From Candidatus Alcyoniella australis (GTDB taxonomy: Bacteria > Lernaellota > Lernaellaia > JAVCCG01 > Alcyoniellaceae): a stretch of DNA of 28,751 nt. The notes beneath the pieces are model-generated. The model did no database searches. It worked only from the letters and a program-made list of their open reading frames with translations, and had not been told where the DNA came from. Shown in pieces: positions 5,916 through 17,902 of this stretch; the first letter of the stretch is position 1; each line of letters starts with the position of its first letter. The stretch spans positions 1 through 28,751 of the forward strand of contig JAVCCG010000036.1 in the NCBI GenBank assembly GCA_030765605.1. Direction: 5' to 3'. The position numbers and the translations under genes were made by a program.

Positions 5916-8534
5916 TCAGGGAGTCAGCACGACCTGCACTCGAGCTTGGGGATCGAGAAAGCGTTGGGCCACGCGTTGCACGTCTTGGGGCGTGGCGCTC
6001 TGGAGCAGCACTCGCATGCGCTCGATTTCGTCGCGCGGAAGTTTGTACAGCTCGTTGAGCACCAGCTGCGAGGTCCAGGCCGAGCCGGTCTGCAGCTCGA
6101 TCTCAAAGCTGCCCAGCACGTAGCGCCGCCCGCGCTTAAGCTCCTCGAGCGAAACGGGTTGCTTGCAGATGCGCTCGAGGTGCGCATCGATCTGCTCCAG
6201 CACGTGCTCGACCTTGTCCGGCGCGCAGCCGATGTAAACGCCGAAGAATCCCGGATCAAGGCCTTCGACGCTGAGGCTGTTCAGGCTGTAGGCCAGGCTC
6301 TGGCGGTCGCGCAGATCGAGAAACAGCCGCCCGGACTGTCCGCTTAGAATCGCACTGAGCAGCTCGAGCAGATGGCGGTCCGGATCGTTGAGGGTTGCGC
6401 CCGGAAAGCCGATCACCGCGTGGGCCTGCTGCTTGTCGCTGCTCTGGGTCGCCTGGCGCGGCCCGTCAAGACGCGACGGCGCGGGCTCGGGTCGCAACGG
6501 CTCGAGGTCCGCGGTTTGCTGCAGGTCGATCGCGTCTTGCAACGCATCGAGGGCCTCCAGCGGATCCACGTCGCCAGCCACGCCGATCACGCACGAGCGC
6601 GCGCGCAGCTGGTCGCGCCAGGCTCGCCTAAGCTGCTCGACGCTGATCGCGCCCACGCTTTGGACGTTGCCCAGGCTGGGGAAGCTGTAGGCGTGGTCGC
6701 CGTAGAGCGTGCGCGCGAACAGGTCGAAGGCCACGCGCGCCGGTTGATCGCGGCGGCTGGAGAGGGCAAAGAGCAGCTCGCGGCGTTTCTTCTCGGCCTC
6801 GTCCGCATCGAAGCGCGGACGCAGCAGTACGTCGCTGAACAGCTCGAGCCCGCGCTGGAAGTCCGCGGCCAGAAACTCGCCGGTAAGGCCGATGCTGTTG
6901 CGGCCCGAGAATCCGCTCAGCGATCCGGCCAGCCGGTCGACCTCGCGGGCCAGCTGCGCCGCGTCGCGCGTGCTCGTGCCCTTAGTCAGCATCTGGGCGC
7001 AGAAGTTTTGCAATCCTACGTGTTCGACCCGCTCCATGCGCTGGCCCCCGAGCAGGGCCGCGCGCATGCTCACCACGCCGCTGCCCGGACGCTGAATCGC
7101 CACCAGTTTCATTCCGCTTGGCAGCTCGCGATAGAGCGGCTGGACCTGCCGCACCGTGCGCCGCGCCGCCTTGTGCGTTTGCGTCGGCTGGGCGACTTGC
7201 TCGGGTGTAGCCTCGACCGCCGCAGGCGCGGGGGCTGCCAGAACGCGCTCGAGCAGCGCCTTTTGGCTCGGCGCGTCTCCCGCCTGCTCGGGCCACAGCG
7301 CGGCGAGCCGAATCCGTTCGGGCCGCATGTATTGCGCCACGACCCGTTGCACGTCTTGGGCCTGCACCGCGCGCACCCGCGCCAGGTACTGGGCCTCGAG
7401 ATTTACATCATCGGTGAGGCTCATCGACAGCCCGAGCTTGTGCGCCGAGCCCTGCACGGTCTCGGCGTCGAACACCAGCTCGGCCTCGACGATCCGCTTG
7501 GCCTTGCATAGCTCCTCGGGGTCGGGCGGCTCTAGGGCGATTTGCGCGCACTGCTCGAGGATCGCCGAAAGGCAGGGCTCGAAATGCTCGGCCGTGGTCA
7601 TCGCCCCGGCGAACATCAGCCCCGGATCCTTGGGCGTATAGTTCTGGGCCCAGACCGCGAACGCCAGCTCGCGCTTATCGTGCACCTCGCGGTACAACCG
7701 GCTGGATTCTCCGGCCCCGAGCACCAGCGCCGCCACGTCCAGGGCCGCCGCGTCAGGATGATCGATGGCGGGCGCGGGCCAGGCCAACGATAGGTAGCAT
7801 TCGGACACGGACGAGGCCTCGATCTGCGCGCGCGGTCCCTCGGGCTCGGGCTCGGCCTGACGCGGACCAACGGCGGGCAACGGCGCGGGCCGCCTTTGGC
7901 CGAACTCGCTTTCGATCAACTGCATAATCACGTCCGGCTCGAACTCGCCGGAAACCACCAGGCAGACGTTCGACGGGCAATACCAGCGGTCGTAAAACTC
8001 GATCACCTTTTCGCGGGTCATCGCGGCCACGGACTGCTCGATGCCGATGACCGGTCGGCCGTAGGGATGAATTGCAAAGGCTTCGGAGAACTGTAAATCG
8101 CTGAGCCTGATCTGCGGGTTGTCGCGGCCGCGCAGGATCTCCTCGCGGATCACCTCGAGCTCGCGCGTCAGCTCGTCTTGATCGAACAGCGTATTGTTCA
8201 ACGCGTCGCCCAACACGCTCAGCGCGCGATCAGCGAAGCGCGAGGCAATCGTGATGTAGTAGACCGTATGATCCAGGCTGGTAAAGGCGTTGATCTCGCC
8301 GCCCAGACCCTCGACCTCCGCTGCGATCGCGCCCACCGGCCGCGTGGGCGTGCCCTTGAACACCATGTGCTCGTGTACGTGGGCCAGGCCCGCCTGATCG
8401 GGGCGCTCGTCGGCCGAGCCGACCATCACCCAGGCCTGAACCGAGACTACCGGCGAGCCCGACAGCGGGTCGAGCACGATCCTCAGCCCGTTGCCCAGAG
8501 TGCGGATTTGCGGCCATTGATCGCTACGATTCAC
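5916..8534 (-). CDS. M16 (insulinase/pitrilysin-type) zinc peptidase, two-repeat form
   Basis: This 872-residue zinc metallopeptidase carries two M16 halves on one chain. The N-terminal half has the inverted zinc motif HVHEH (His52, Glu55, His56), and the distal Glu is expected in the EVIREEI stretch (127-133). An Ala/Pro/Gln-rich linker near 440-470 leads to the C-terminal half, which has no HxxEH. As in many M16 enzymes, the second half probably closes the chamber without catalysis. No signal peptide is visible, so a cytoplasmic peptide-degrading role is the simplest guess. The start is GTG at 8534, chosen because AAAGGA lies 6 nt upstream. The M16C presequence-protease subgroup is a less likely alternative. 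It lies downstream of gyrB, separated by array C. Confidence 0.92.
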   Translation of the reverse strand: MNRSDQWPQIRTLGNGLRIVLDPLSGSPVVSVQAWVMVGSADERPDQAGLAHVHEHMVFKGTPTRPVGAIAAEVEGLGGEINAFTSLDHTVYYITIASRFADRALSVLGDALNNTLFDQDELTRELEVIREEILRGRDNPQIRLSDLQFSEAFAIHPYGRPVIGIEQSVAAMTREKVIEFYDRWYCPSNVCLVVSGEFEPDVIMQLIESEFGQRRPAPLPAVGPRQAEPEPEGPRAQIEASSVSECYLSLAWPAPAIDHPDAAALDVAALVLGAGESSRLYREVHDKRELAFAVWAQNYTPKDPGLMFAGAMTTAEHFEPCLSAILEQCAQIALEPPDPEELCKAKRIVEAELVFDAETVQGSAHKLGLSMSLTDDVNLEAQYLARVRAVQAQDVQRVVAQYMRPERIRLAALWPEQAGDAPSQKALLERVLAAPAPAAVEATPEQVAQPTQTHKAARRTVRQVQPLYRELPSGMKLVAIQRPGSGVVSMRAALLGGQRMERVEHVGLQNFCAQMLTKGTSTRDAAQLAREVDRLAGSLSGFSGRNSIGLTGEFLAADFQRGLELFSDVLLRPRFDADEAEKKRRELLFALSSRRDQPARVAFDLFARTLYGDHAYSFPSLGNVQSVGAISVEQLRRAWRDQLRARSCVIGVAGDVDPLEALDALQDAIDLQQTADLEPLRPEPAPSRLDGPRQATQSSDKQQAHAVIGFPGATLNDPDRHLLELLSAILSGQSGRLFLDLRDRQSLAYSLNSLSVEGLDPGFFGVYIGCAPDKVEHVLEQIDAHLERICKQPVSLEELKRGRRYVLGSFEIELQTGSAWTSQLVLNELYKLPRDEIERMRVLLQSATPQDVQRVAQRFLDPQARVQVVLTP

Positions 8535-8608
8535 ACATTATCCTTTCATCCGTTGCGAGCCGATGACGTTAGAACCTTTACCCCGGCAGATCAAGAGAAC
8601 CCTTGGGG

Positions 8609-8988
8609 AAGGGAGGGAATGCCACGGAGGGCATGGTGAATTGTTTTAGATAATTTTGAGCCAATGCCCCGCGAGCGCTCACCAAATAATGCTATTCAAC
8701 ATTATTACCCACCCCCATCTTCCGCCGCGGAGAGGGTCGTTGGATTACAACCAGCGTTCTGCGCGAGCCTTGCCCCCGGCTCAAAGCCGGGCGCGGAGAG
8801 GGTCGTTGGATTACAACCAGCGTTCTGCGCGAGCCTTGCCCCCCGCTCAAAGCCGGGCGCAGGGCGGATCGTTGGATTAGGACCAGCGAACTATGCGAGC
8901 TTTGCTGCGGCTGATAACCGCCTCAAGGCCGCCGTCGCGGAGAGGGTCGCTGGTTAACGACCCTGGTGCTGTGCGAGTTATGCGGCGC
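8609..8988 (+). repeat. Hairpin-repeat array C (diverged head plus four modules)
   Basis: The gene-free stretch 8535-8988 holds the M16 leader (8535-8608, with its Shine-Dalgarno) and this array. The head (about 8609-8730) matches heads A and D at AATGCCACGG, GCATGGTGAAT, GTTTTAG, GAGCCAAT and CCCCCATCT. Its hairpin, however, is AATAATG (8685-8691) with CATTATT (8700-8706), unrelated in sequence to the AAAGATCG stem of A and D. Two tandem 66-bp units follow. Then comes an L module with GCGG/CCGC (8907-8910, 8918-8921), then an L hairpin GGGTCG/CGACCC and a truncated H module that ends at the gyrB stop codon. Confidence 0.82.
8727..8858 (+). repeat. Tandem duplication of a 66-bp L+H unit
   Basis: Units 8727-8792 and 8793-8858 differ at one base by hand alignment. 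The H hairpin of the first is CCCGGCT-CAA-AGCCGGG (8775-8791); the one change introduces a mismatch into the stem of the second. This points to a recent duplication. Confidence 0.85.
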
Positions 8989-12541
<3,553 letters not shown>

Positions 12542-12793
12542 GGCCGCGTCCGTGCTCCTTATATGTTCTATGTATTATAGTCTTCTAGTATTAGTATTAT
12601 CGCCTGTGAATTTGTGGATCGAGCGTACAACTGCCCGGTGCCAAAGGCAAACCTCCTGGTGATAAAGTATGGACCGTGCTGTGTACCGATCGACCCAATC
12701 TGTGAACAACCGACTTGTCCACAATTGATCCCCCGAACGACTCCCAGGCTTTTAACACCCCTTGCATCCCCCTGATTGGCCGCCGTCTGCGGC
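12542..12793. other. dnaA-dnaN intergenic region, candidate oriC segment
   Basis: This 252-bp gap contains DnaA-box-like 9-mers: TGTGAACAA (12701-12709) and TTGTCCACA (12715-12723), facing each other across 5 bp, and a weaker TGTGGATCG (12613-12621). An AT-rich stretch at about 12558-12600 contains TAGTAT repeats and could be an unwinding element. Boxes plus an AT-rich tract beside dnaA fit an origin. This was not tested by skew or experiment. Confidence 0.6.
12574..12579 (-). promoter_or_regulatory. -10 element TATAAT upstream of dnaN
   Basis: A perfect TATAAT on the minus strand would place a transcript start about 26 nt before the dnaN ATG, leaving AAGGAG in the leader. No good -35 is visible at 17 nt. 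Confidence 0.4.
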
Positions 12794-14140
12794 TCAACCC
12801 TTGCTCAGCGTCTTGAGCAGCGAATCGATCTCGCCGCTGAGGTTGATGTCTTCCTGCATTTTCTTGACGATGCGGTTCACCGCGTGGATCACCGTCGAGT
12901 GGTCCTTGCCGCCGAAGCGCTGGCCGATCTCGGGGTAGCTGGCCTCGGTGATCTTGCGGCTGAGGTACATCGCCACCTGACGCGGGTGGGCGATGATCTT
13001 GGGCTTCCTGTGTCCGCGCAGGTCGTGGACCTTGACGTGGTAGTAGTCGGCCACGGTTTTCTGGATGTCCTCGATCGTCGGCCGATGGTTCTTGTCGCGG
13101 ATCATATGCTTGAGCACCTCTCGCGCCAGCTCGACGGTGAGCTGCTTGCCCGAGAGCGAGGCGAAAGCGTGAGCGCGGATATAGGCGCCCTCGAGTTCGC
13201 GGATGTTGTTGCGGAAGTTGCTCGCCAAAAACAGCGCCACGTCGTCGGGCAGGTCGGCGCGTTCTTTTTTGGCCTTGGCGATCAGGATCGCGATGCGCGT
13301 CTCGAGCTCGGGCGGCGCGATGTCGGCGATCAGCCCCCACTCGAAACGGCTGCGCAGCCGCTCCTCGAGGCCCGGGATGTCCTTGGGGAACTTGTCCGAG
13401 GTCATCACGATCTGGCGCTCGGTCTCGTACAGCGAGTTGAAGGTGTGGAAGAACTCCTCCTGGGTGCGCTCCTTGCCCGTCAGGAACTGGATGTCGTCGA
13501 TCAGCAGCACGTCGCAGCCGTTGCGGAACTTGTTGCGGAAAGCCTGAATGCGGTTGTGCTGCAACGACATGATCATCTCGTTCATGAACGTCTCGGCGGT
13601 GATGTACAGCACGCGCATGTCCGACCACTTGCGCATCACGTGGTTGCCGATGGCGTTGAGGATGTGCGTCTTGCCCAATCCCACGCCGCCGTAAATGAAC
13701 AGCGGGTTGTAGCTGCGTCCCGGATTGTTGGCCACCGAGTTGCACGCCGCGTAGCAGAACTGATTGCTCGGGCCGACGATGAACTGGCTGAACGAGAACT
13801 GCGCGTTGAGCTTTTTGCGCTCGTTGCGCTTGGCGCGATGTCGGCGATCCACCGGCGGCGTGGTCTCGTCGTTGAGCAGGCTCAGTTGGGCCTTACCCTT
13901 GGCCTCGTTGATCATAAACTTTAACTGATAGTGACGACCGGTCAGCTCGTGCAACGCCTCTTTGGTAATCGAGATGTATTTCTCGAGAAACACCTCTTTG
14001 GCGTACTTGCTCGGGACCTCCAGGGTCATGGAACTTTCCTCGGCGTCGACGAACTCGACGGGCTCGACCCACGCCGACCAGGCCTGAGCCGGCACGCGTG
14101 AGCGCAGCAACTGAGCCGTCTCGGTCCAAACAGTCTTCAT
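12794..14140 (-). CDS. dnaA: Chromosomal replication initiator DnaA
   Basis: This is the AAA+ initiator that binds DnaA boxes and opens oriC. From the ATG at 14140 the product has 448 residues. Domain I begins MKTVWTETAQLL. The AAA+ core has Walker A GGVGLGKT (151-158), Walker B VLLIDD (211-216) and NNIRELEGA (311-319). Domain IV has the DNA-binding signature GGKDHSTVIHA (410-420). The upstream ATG at 14254 would add 38 residues unlike DnaA and overlap the DnaA-box-like sites, so it is rejected. A GAGG sequence lies 5 nt before the chosen start. DnaA-box-like sites on both sides of the gene suggest autoregulation and origin function. Confidence 0.98.
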   Translation of the reverse strand: MKTVWTETAQLLRSRVPAQAWSAWVEPVEFVDAEESSMTLEVPSKYAKEVFLEKYISITKEALHELTGRHYQLKFMINEAKGKAQLSLLNDETTPPVDRRHRAKRNERKKLNAQFSFSQFIVGPSNQFCYAACNSVANNPGRSYNPLFIYGGVGLGKTHILNAIGNHVMRKWSDMRVLYITAETFMNEMIMSLQHNRIQAFRNKFRNGCDVLLIDDIQFLTGKERTQEEFFHTFNSLYETERQIVMTSDKFPKDIPGLEERLRSRFEWGLIADIAPPELETRIAILIAKAKKERADLPDDVALFLASNFRNNIRELEGAYIRAHAFASLSGKQLTVELAREVLKHMIRDKNHRPTIEDIQKTVADYYHVKVHDLRGHRKPKIIAHPRQVAMYLSRKITEASYPEIGQRFGGKDHSTVIHAVNRIVKKMQEDINLSGEIDSLLKTLSKG

Positions 14141-14205
14141 TTCGGCCTCATTTCCCGTGGCGATAGTGGCTTTAATACCAAGAATTACAGGTCTCGATCC
14201 CCAGT

Positions 14206-14237
14206 TTGTCCACAGGGAATTCCACAGCTGTTGATAA
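14206..14237. promoter_or_regulatory. DnaA-box-like sites upstream of dnaA
   Basis: TTGTCCACA (14206-14214) matches the TTATCCACA consensus at 8 of 9 positions. TGTTGATAA (14229-14237) is TTATCAACA on the minus strand, also 8 of 9. A weaker AATTCCACA (14218-14226) lies between them. The cluster ends 66 bp before the dnaA start and fits autoregulation or part of the origin. The rest of the 14141-14421 gap is moderately AT-rich, with a weak CAATCCACA at 14364. Confidence 0.6.
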
Positions 14238-14421
14238 CGCAAAACCAGGCGCAAAGGTCGCGTTCAAATGTGAAATCTTCTTGCATAACAACATCTTAGG
14301 GGTTGAGACGAATAAGAGGGGGAACCAATCCAGACCTCCTGATTCAGATCATAATAAGTACCACAATCCACATGAACTGTAAAGATGAAAAACCAACCTT
14401 GGGCAATCGCGCGAATCGGTT

Positions 14422-15762
14422 TTACAATCCGCCGCAAACTCGATCGCCCTGGTCCAGATCCATCGTCGTTGGCGGGATATCCGGCGCGGGCGGCGGCTCT
14501 GCGTCATCGTCGTCGCCTCCGCCCTCAATCGGCTGGTCAAAGCGGTGGGTAAAGCAGCGCGCCTCCAGCGGCCCGAGCAAAATCGTGGGCGCCAGGCCGA
14601 AGTACTCCTCGCGGGTGATGTGTTGCCAGGCGCGGCAATCCTCGCAGTCCGATCGGTGGAAGGTCTGGACGAAACCCTGGGTGTACACATCGTAGATCGT
14701 ATAGCCCAGCGGGTACTCCTTGGTGCTGGGCGTCTCGATCAGCGGCACGACGCGGCCGTCGGCAGTCAGGTAGGGATCGACCGCCGCGCGGTGGCTGTGG
14801 CCGGAGAGTACGGCCAGCACCTGCGGGTGTTCGTCGATCAACGCCAGCAGTTTCTCGGCATCCTGGCCCAGGCCCCAGGCCGGCACGCGTACCGCGTGAT
14901 GCAGGAAGATCAGCGTCGGCGTATCCGGCGCGGACTGAAGCTGCGATATGAGAAAGGTCATGGTCTGGTTGGACAGGCTCGGCGCGCCGCTGAGCGGATC
15001 GACCGAGTCCAGCAGGATGAACTTGACCCCCTGGTATTCAAAGCTGCGGTTGGACGACTCCAGCCCCAACATGCTCAGGAACAGATCCCCGTCCTCGCCG
15101 GGCCGGTCGTGGTTGCCGCGCAGTTCCCAGATCGGCAGCGGATAGCCCGCGGTCAAGTCCAGGTAGGCCTGGTACTCCTCGGCCCACGAGTTCGAGGTCA
15201 GGTCGCCCTTGATCACCAGCAGCTCGGCGCCGGCGTCCGAGGCGCCGTTGAGCGCGGCCGCGTTGGAGAACAGCCAGTAGGGGTTCTGCGGGTCGGGCCA
15301 GGTAAAGCCCGGAGTGAGCACGATCGGCCCCAGTTGCAGCAGTCCTGCGGTGGACTCGCCGATGTGCATGTCGTTGAGCGTGCCGAAGCGGAACAGGAAC
15401 TCGCCGCCGGGCTCGTTCAGGGTCTGGAACCAACCCGGGCTCAGCTCGTCCAGGGCCGCGGTTTGGCCGCCGCAACGGATCTCATAGCTGTAGGCGATTC
15501 CCGAATTCAGGCCGCGAATGTCCGCGCGGTGGTAGATCGCGGAATCGGCCTCCTCGTACACCTGGTCGTAGTCTGCCGAAGAAAAGCCGTAGCGCACCGA
15601 TCCTGCGCAGGGCTCGTCCGTGGTCCAGCTCAGGGTGACCCAGTCCAGGCCCACACTCACCAGCTCGGCCTCGCCGATCTCCAGCGCTGCGCCCGGCGCG
15701 GCGCTCAAGGTCAACACAGCCAGGCAGGCGGCGGTCGCTACCAACAGTCTGTATCCGCTCAT
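14422..15762 (-). CDS. Secreted calcineurin-like metallophosphoesterase
   Basis: This 446-residue exported protein has a signal peptide (about 1-26, ending near APGAA) without a clear lipobox. Residues 28-115 form a fibronectin-III-like beta domain (WVTLSWTTDEP, RYGF) like that preceding purple acid phosphatase catalytic domains. The metallophosphoesterase core has NDMH (130-133), KGDLTSN (185-191), GNHD (216-219), LHHA (287-290) and GHSH (321-324), which together give the usual dinuclear metal ligands. The C-terminus carries a short GGGDDDD run and a Pro-rich stretch (414-431), an echo of the Asp-rich linkers of the neighbouring lipoproteins. GGAGG lies 7 nt before the ATG. The substrate is unknown; a periplasmic or surface phosphatase or nuclease is possible. 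Confidence 0.9.
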   Translation of the reverse strand: MSGYRLLVATAACLAVLTLSAAPGAALEIGEAELVSVGLDWVTLSWTTDEPCAGSVRYGFSSADYDQVYEEADSAIYHRADIRGLNSGIAYSYEIRCGGQTAALDELSPGWFQTLNEPGGEFLFRFGTLNDMHIGESTAGLLQLGPIVLTPGFTWPDPQNPYWLFSNAAALNGASDAGAELLVIKGDLTSNSWAEEYQAYLDLTAGYPLPIWELRGNHDRPGEDGDLFLSMLGLESSNRSFEYQGVKFILLDSVDPLSGAPSLSNQTMTFLISQLQSAPDTPTLIFLHHAVRVPAWGLGQDAEKLLALIDEHPQVLAVLSGHSHRAAVDPYLTADGRVVPLIETPSTKEYPLGYTIYDVYTQGFVQTFHRSDCEDCRAWQHITREEYFGLAPTILLGPLEARCFTHRFDQPIEGGGDDDDAEPPPAPDIPPTTMDLDQGDRVCGGL

Positions 15763-15816
15763 TGCTTTTCCTCCGACGGACGATTATGCACTGCGGCCGT
15801 AAAAAATTGTATCGAT

Positions 15817-15847
15817 TTGACTTAATTCCCACACAGGGGGGTATGAT
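15817..15847 (+). promoter_or_regulatory. Candidate sigma70 promoter for the poly-Asp lipoprotein gene
   Basis: TTGACT (15817-15822) and TATGAT (15842-15847) are separated by 19 bp, slightly long. The leader of about 40 nt contains AAGGAG (15881-15886), 9 nt before the ATG. Confidence 0.45.
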
Positions 15848-15895
15848 TCCTTGTTAACTCGATAATTCTGGGGTTAAGAAAAGGAGAGAAAAGAG

Positions 15896-16711
<816 letters not shown>

Positions 16712-16734
16712 TCCGACTTGCATTGGCAAACCAC

Positions 16735-16768
16735 AAGGGACGGGGCATTGGCCCTGTCCCTTTTTTTT
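16735..16768 (+). terminator. Rho-independent terminator
   Basis: The stem GGGACGGGGC (16737-16746) pairs with GCCCTGTCCC (16751-16760), with one G-T wobble and loop ATTG, followed by eight T residues (16761-16768). It ends transcription of the lipoprotein gene. Confidence 0.92.
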
Positions 16769-16797
16769 CGTCCGGCATTTTCGACATGGGGGCAAGG

Positions 16798-16913
16798 CTC
16801 GCATAGTTCGTTGGTCGTAATGCAACGATCCACCCCCATCTTCCGTCGTGGGGAAGGTCGTCGAGCTACGACCATGGTTCGCTCGCGAATTTTGCTGCGG
16901 CTCCAAGCCGCCT
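16798..16913. repeat. Hairpin-repeat element E (inverted module pair)
   Basis: A minus-oriented L module (16798-16831) is followed by the CCCCCATCTTCC stretch typical of array heads. That stretch can pair as CTTCC/GGAAG around GTCGTGG. A plus-oriented L hairpin GGTCGT/ACGACC and an H hairpin GCGGCT-CCA-AGCCGC (16897-16911) follow. It fills the gap between the terminator and lepB. Confidence 0.75.
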
Positions 16914-16920
16914 GTAGAAT
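16892..16920 (+). promoter_or_regulatory. Candidate lepB promoter partly built from a repeat hairpin
   Basis: TTGCTG (16892-16897), part of the conserved module text, and TAGAAT (16915-16920) are separated by exactly 17 bp, and that spacer contains most of the H hairpin. The predicted transcript start is 0-2 nt before the lepB ATG, so the message may be leaderless. Confidence 0.5.
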
Positions 16921-16928
16921 GGCGGCCG

Positions 16929-17900
16929 ATGTCCGTTGAACAACCTCAAGCCGGCGAGGCGGCGCAGAGTACGCATCGGCCGCGGATCCACATTCATCGT
17001 CCGGCCTGGGCCGGTGTGATGAGCGTAATGCAGATCGGCTGGGGCCAGTTCTACAACGGCCAGCTGTTCAAGGCGGCCTGGGTGTTCCTGATCGCTCAGG
17101 CGCTCTCGGTGCTTGCGGCGCTGCTTGCCGCGCGTTCGGGACAGCCGCTGTATCTGCCGGCGCTGATGTTGCCGATGTACGCCTTTGCCGTGGTCGAATC
17201 GGTGATTACCGCGCGGGCCATGGGCCCGCTGCACGAGCGTTGGGTGCCGCGCTGGTATTGGCACCTGCTGTTCGTGGTGCTGACCACGCTGTTGGACACT
17301 GCGGGCTACGTGGTGGTCAACGAAAACGTGCTCAAGTACAGCAAGATCCCCTCGACCTCGATGCTGCCCACGCTGACCGTGATGGACGTAATCGCCGTGG
17401 ACCGCACGGCCTATCAAGACCGCTCCCCGCAACGCGGTGAGATCGTGGTTTTTCGTCCGCCGGACGGATCGGACGAGGAATGGGTCAAGCGCGTGATCGG
17501 CGTGGGCGGCGACGTGGTGAGCCTCGACCCGGACGAGGGGTTTTTACGCGTCAACTACGAGCCGCAGCTCGAGACGCCTTTGGGCGTATGGGACGCCGGG
17601 CTGTGCGGCGACGTTGAGCAGATCTATCTGCGCTTCCGCGTATCCGCGCCGTGGGGCGAGTACGAAATCCTGCGCTCCACCGACATGCTGCCCGAGCCCG
17701 AGTTCAACGTGCGCGTGCCGCAAGGGCAGCTGTTCATGATGGGCGATTGTCGCGACTACTCGCAGGATAGCCGCATTGTCGGACCGGTGCCCGTGGGAAA
17801 CGTGGTCGGTCGCGCCGTGTTCATCTATACATCCTTTGACATGTGCCGCTCGCTGCCGCTGCCCGTGCCGCGTCCGGGGCGTACCCTGCGCAGGCTTTAA
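16929..17900 (+). CDS. lepB: Signal peptidase I with extra N-terminal membrane domain
   Basis: This inner-membrane serine protease removes signal peptides from exported proteins. Its 323 residues carry the family boxes: PSTSMLPTL with nucleophile Ser144, RGEIVVFRPP (169-178), WVKRVIGVGGD with general base Lys187, and MGDCRDYSQDSR (271-282; the family usually reads GDNRDNS). Before the catalytic part is an unusual hydrophobic region (about 28-130). It starts with GWGQFYNGQLFKAAW, the GxGQxYNGQ pattern of TM2-like small membrane domains, so the protein appears to be a fusion. The ATG at 16929 is preferred to 16848 because the added residues would be encoded by repeat sequence. No Shine-Dalgarno is visible. 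The next gene begins 2 nt after its stop codon, indicating an operon. Confidence 0.95.
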   Translation: MSVEQPQAGEAAQSTHRPRIHIHRPAWAGVMSVMQIGWGQFYNGQLFKAAWVFLIAQALSVLAALLAARSGQPLYLPALMLPMYAFAVVESVITARAMGPLHERWVPRWYWHLLFVVLTTLLDTAGYVVVNENVLKYSKIPSTSMLPTLTVMDVIAVDRTAYQDRSPQRGEIVVFRPPDGSDEEWVKRVIGVGGDVVSLDPDEGFLRVNYEPQLETPLGVWDAGLCGDVEQIYLRFRVSAPWGEYEILRSTDMLPEPEFNVRVPQGQLFMMGDCRDYSQDSRIVGPVPVGNVVGRAVFIYTSFDMCRSLPLPVPRPGRTLRRL

Positions 17901-17902
17901 GC

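Noticed and set aside
8727-8988. CRISPR-like array
   Set aside because: Repeats are of unequal type, are separated by little or no unique spacer and have no cas genes nearby.
14141-14254. 38-residue N-terminal extension of DnaA
   Set aside because: The added sequence is unlike DnaA domain I and covers the DnaA-box-like sites.
17843-17902. Upstream ATG start for the membrane/propeller gene
   Set aside because: It lies within lepB coding sequence. The GTG 2 nt after the lepB stop gives a typical basic N-terminus before the first helix.
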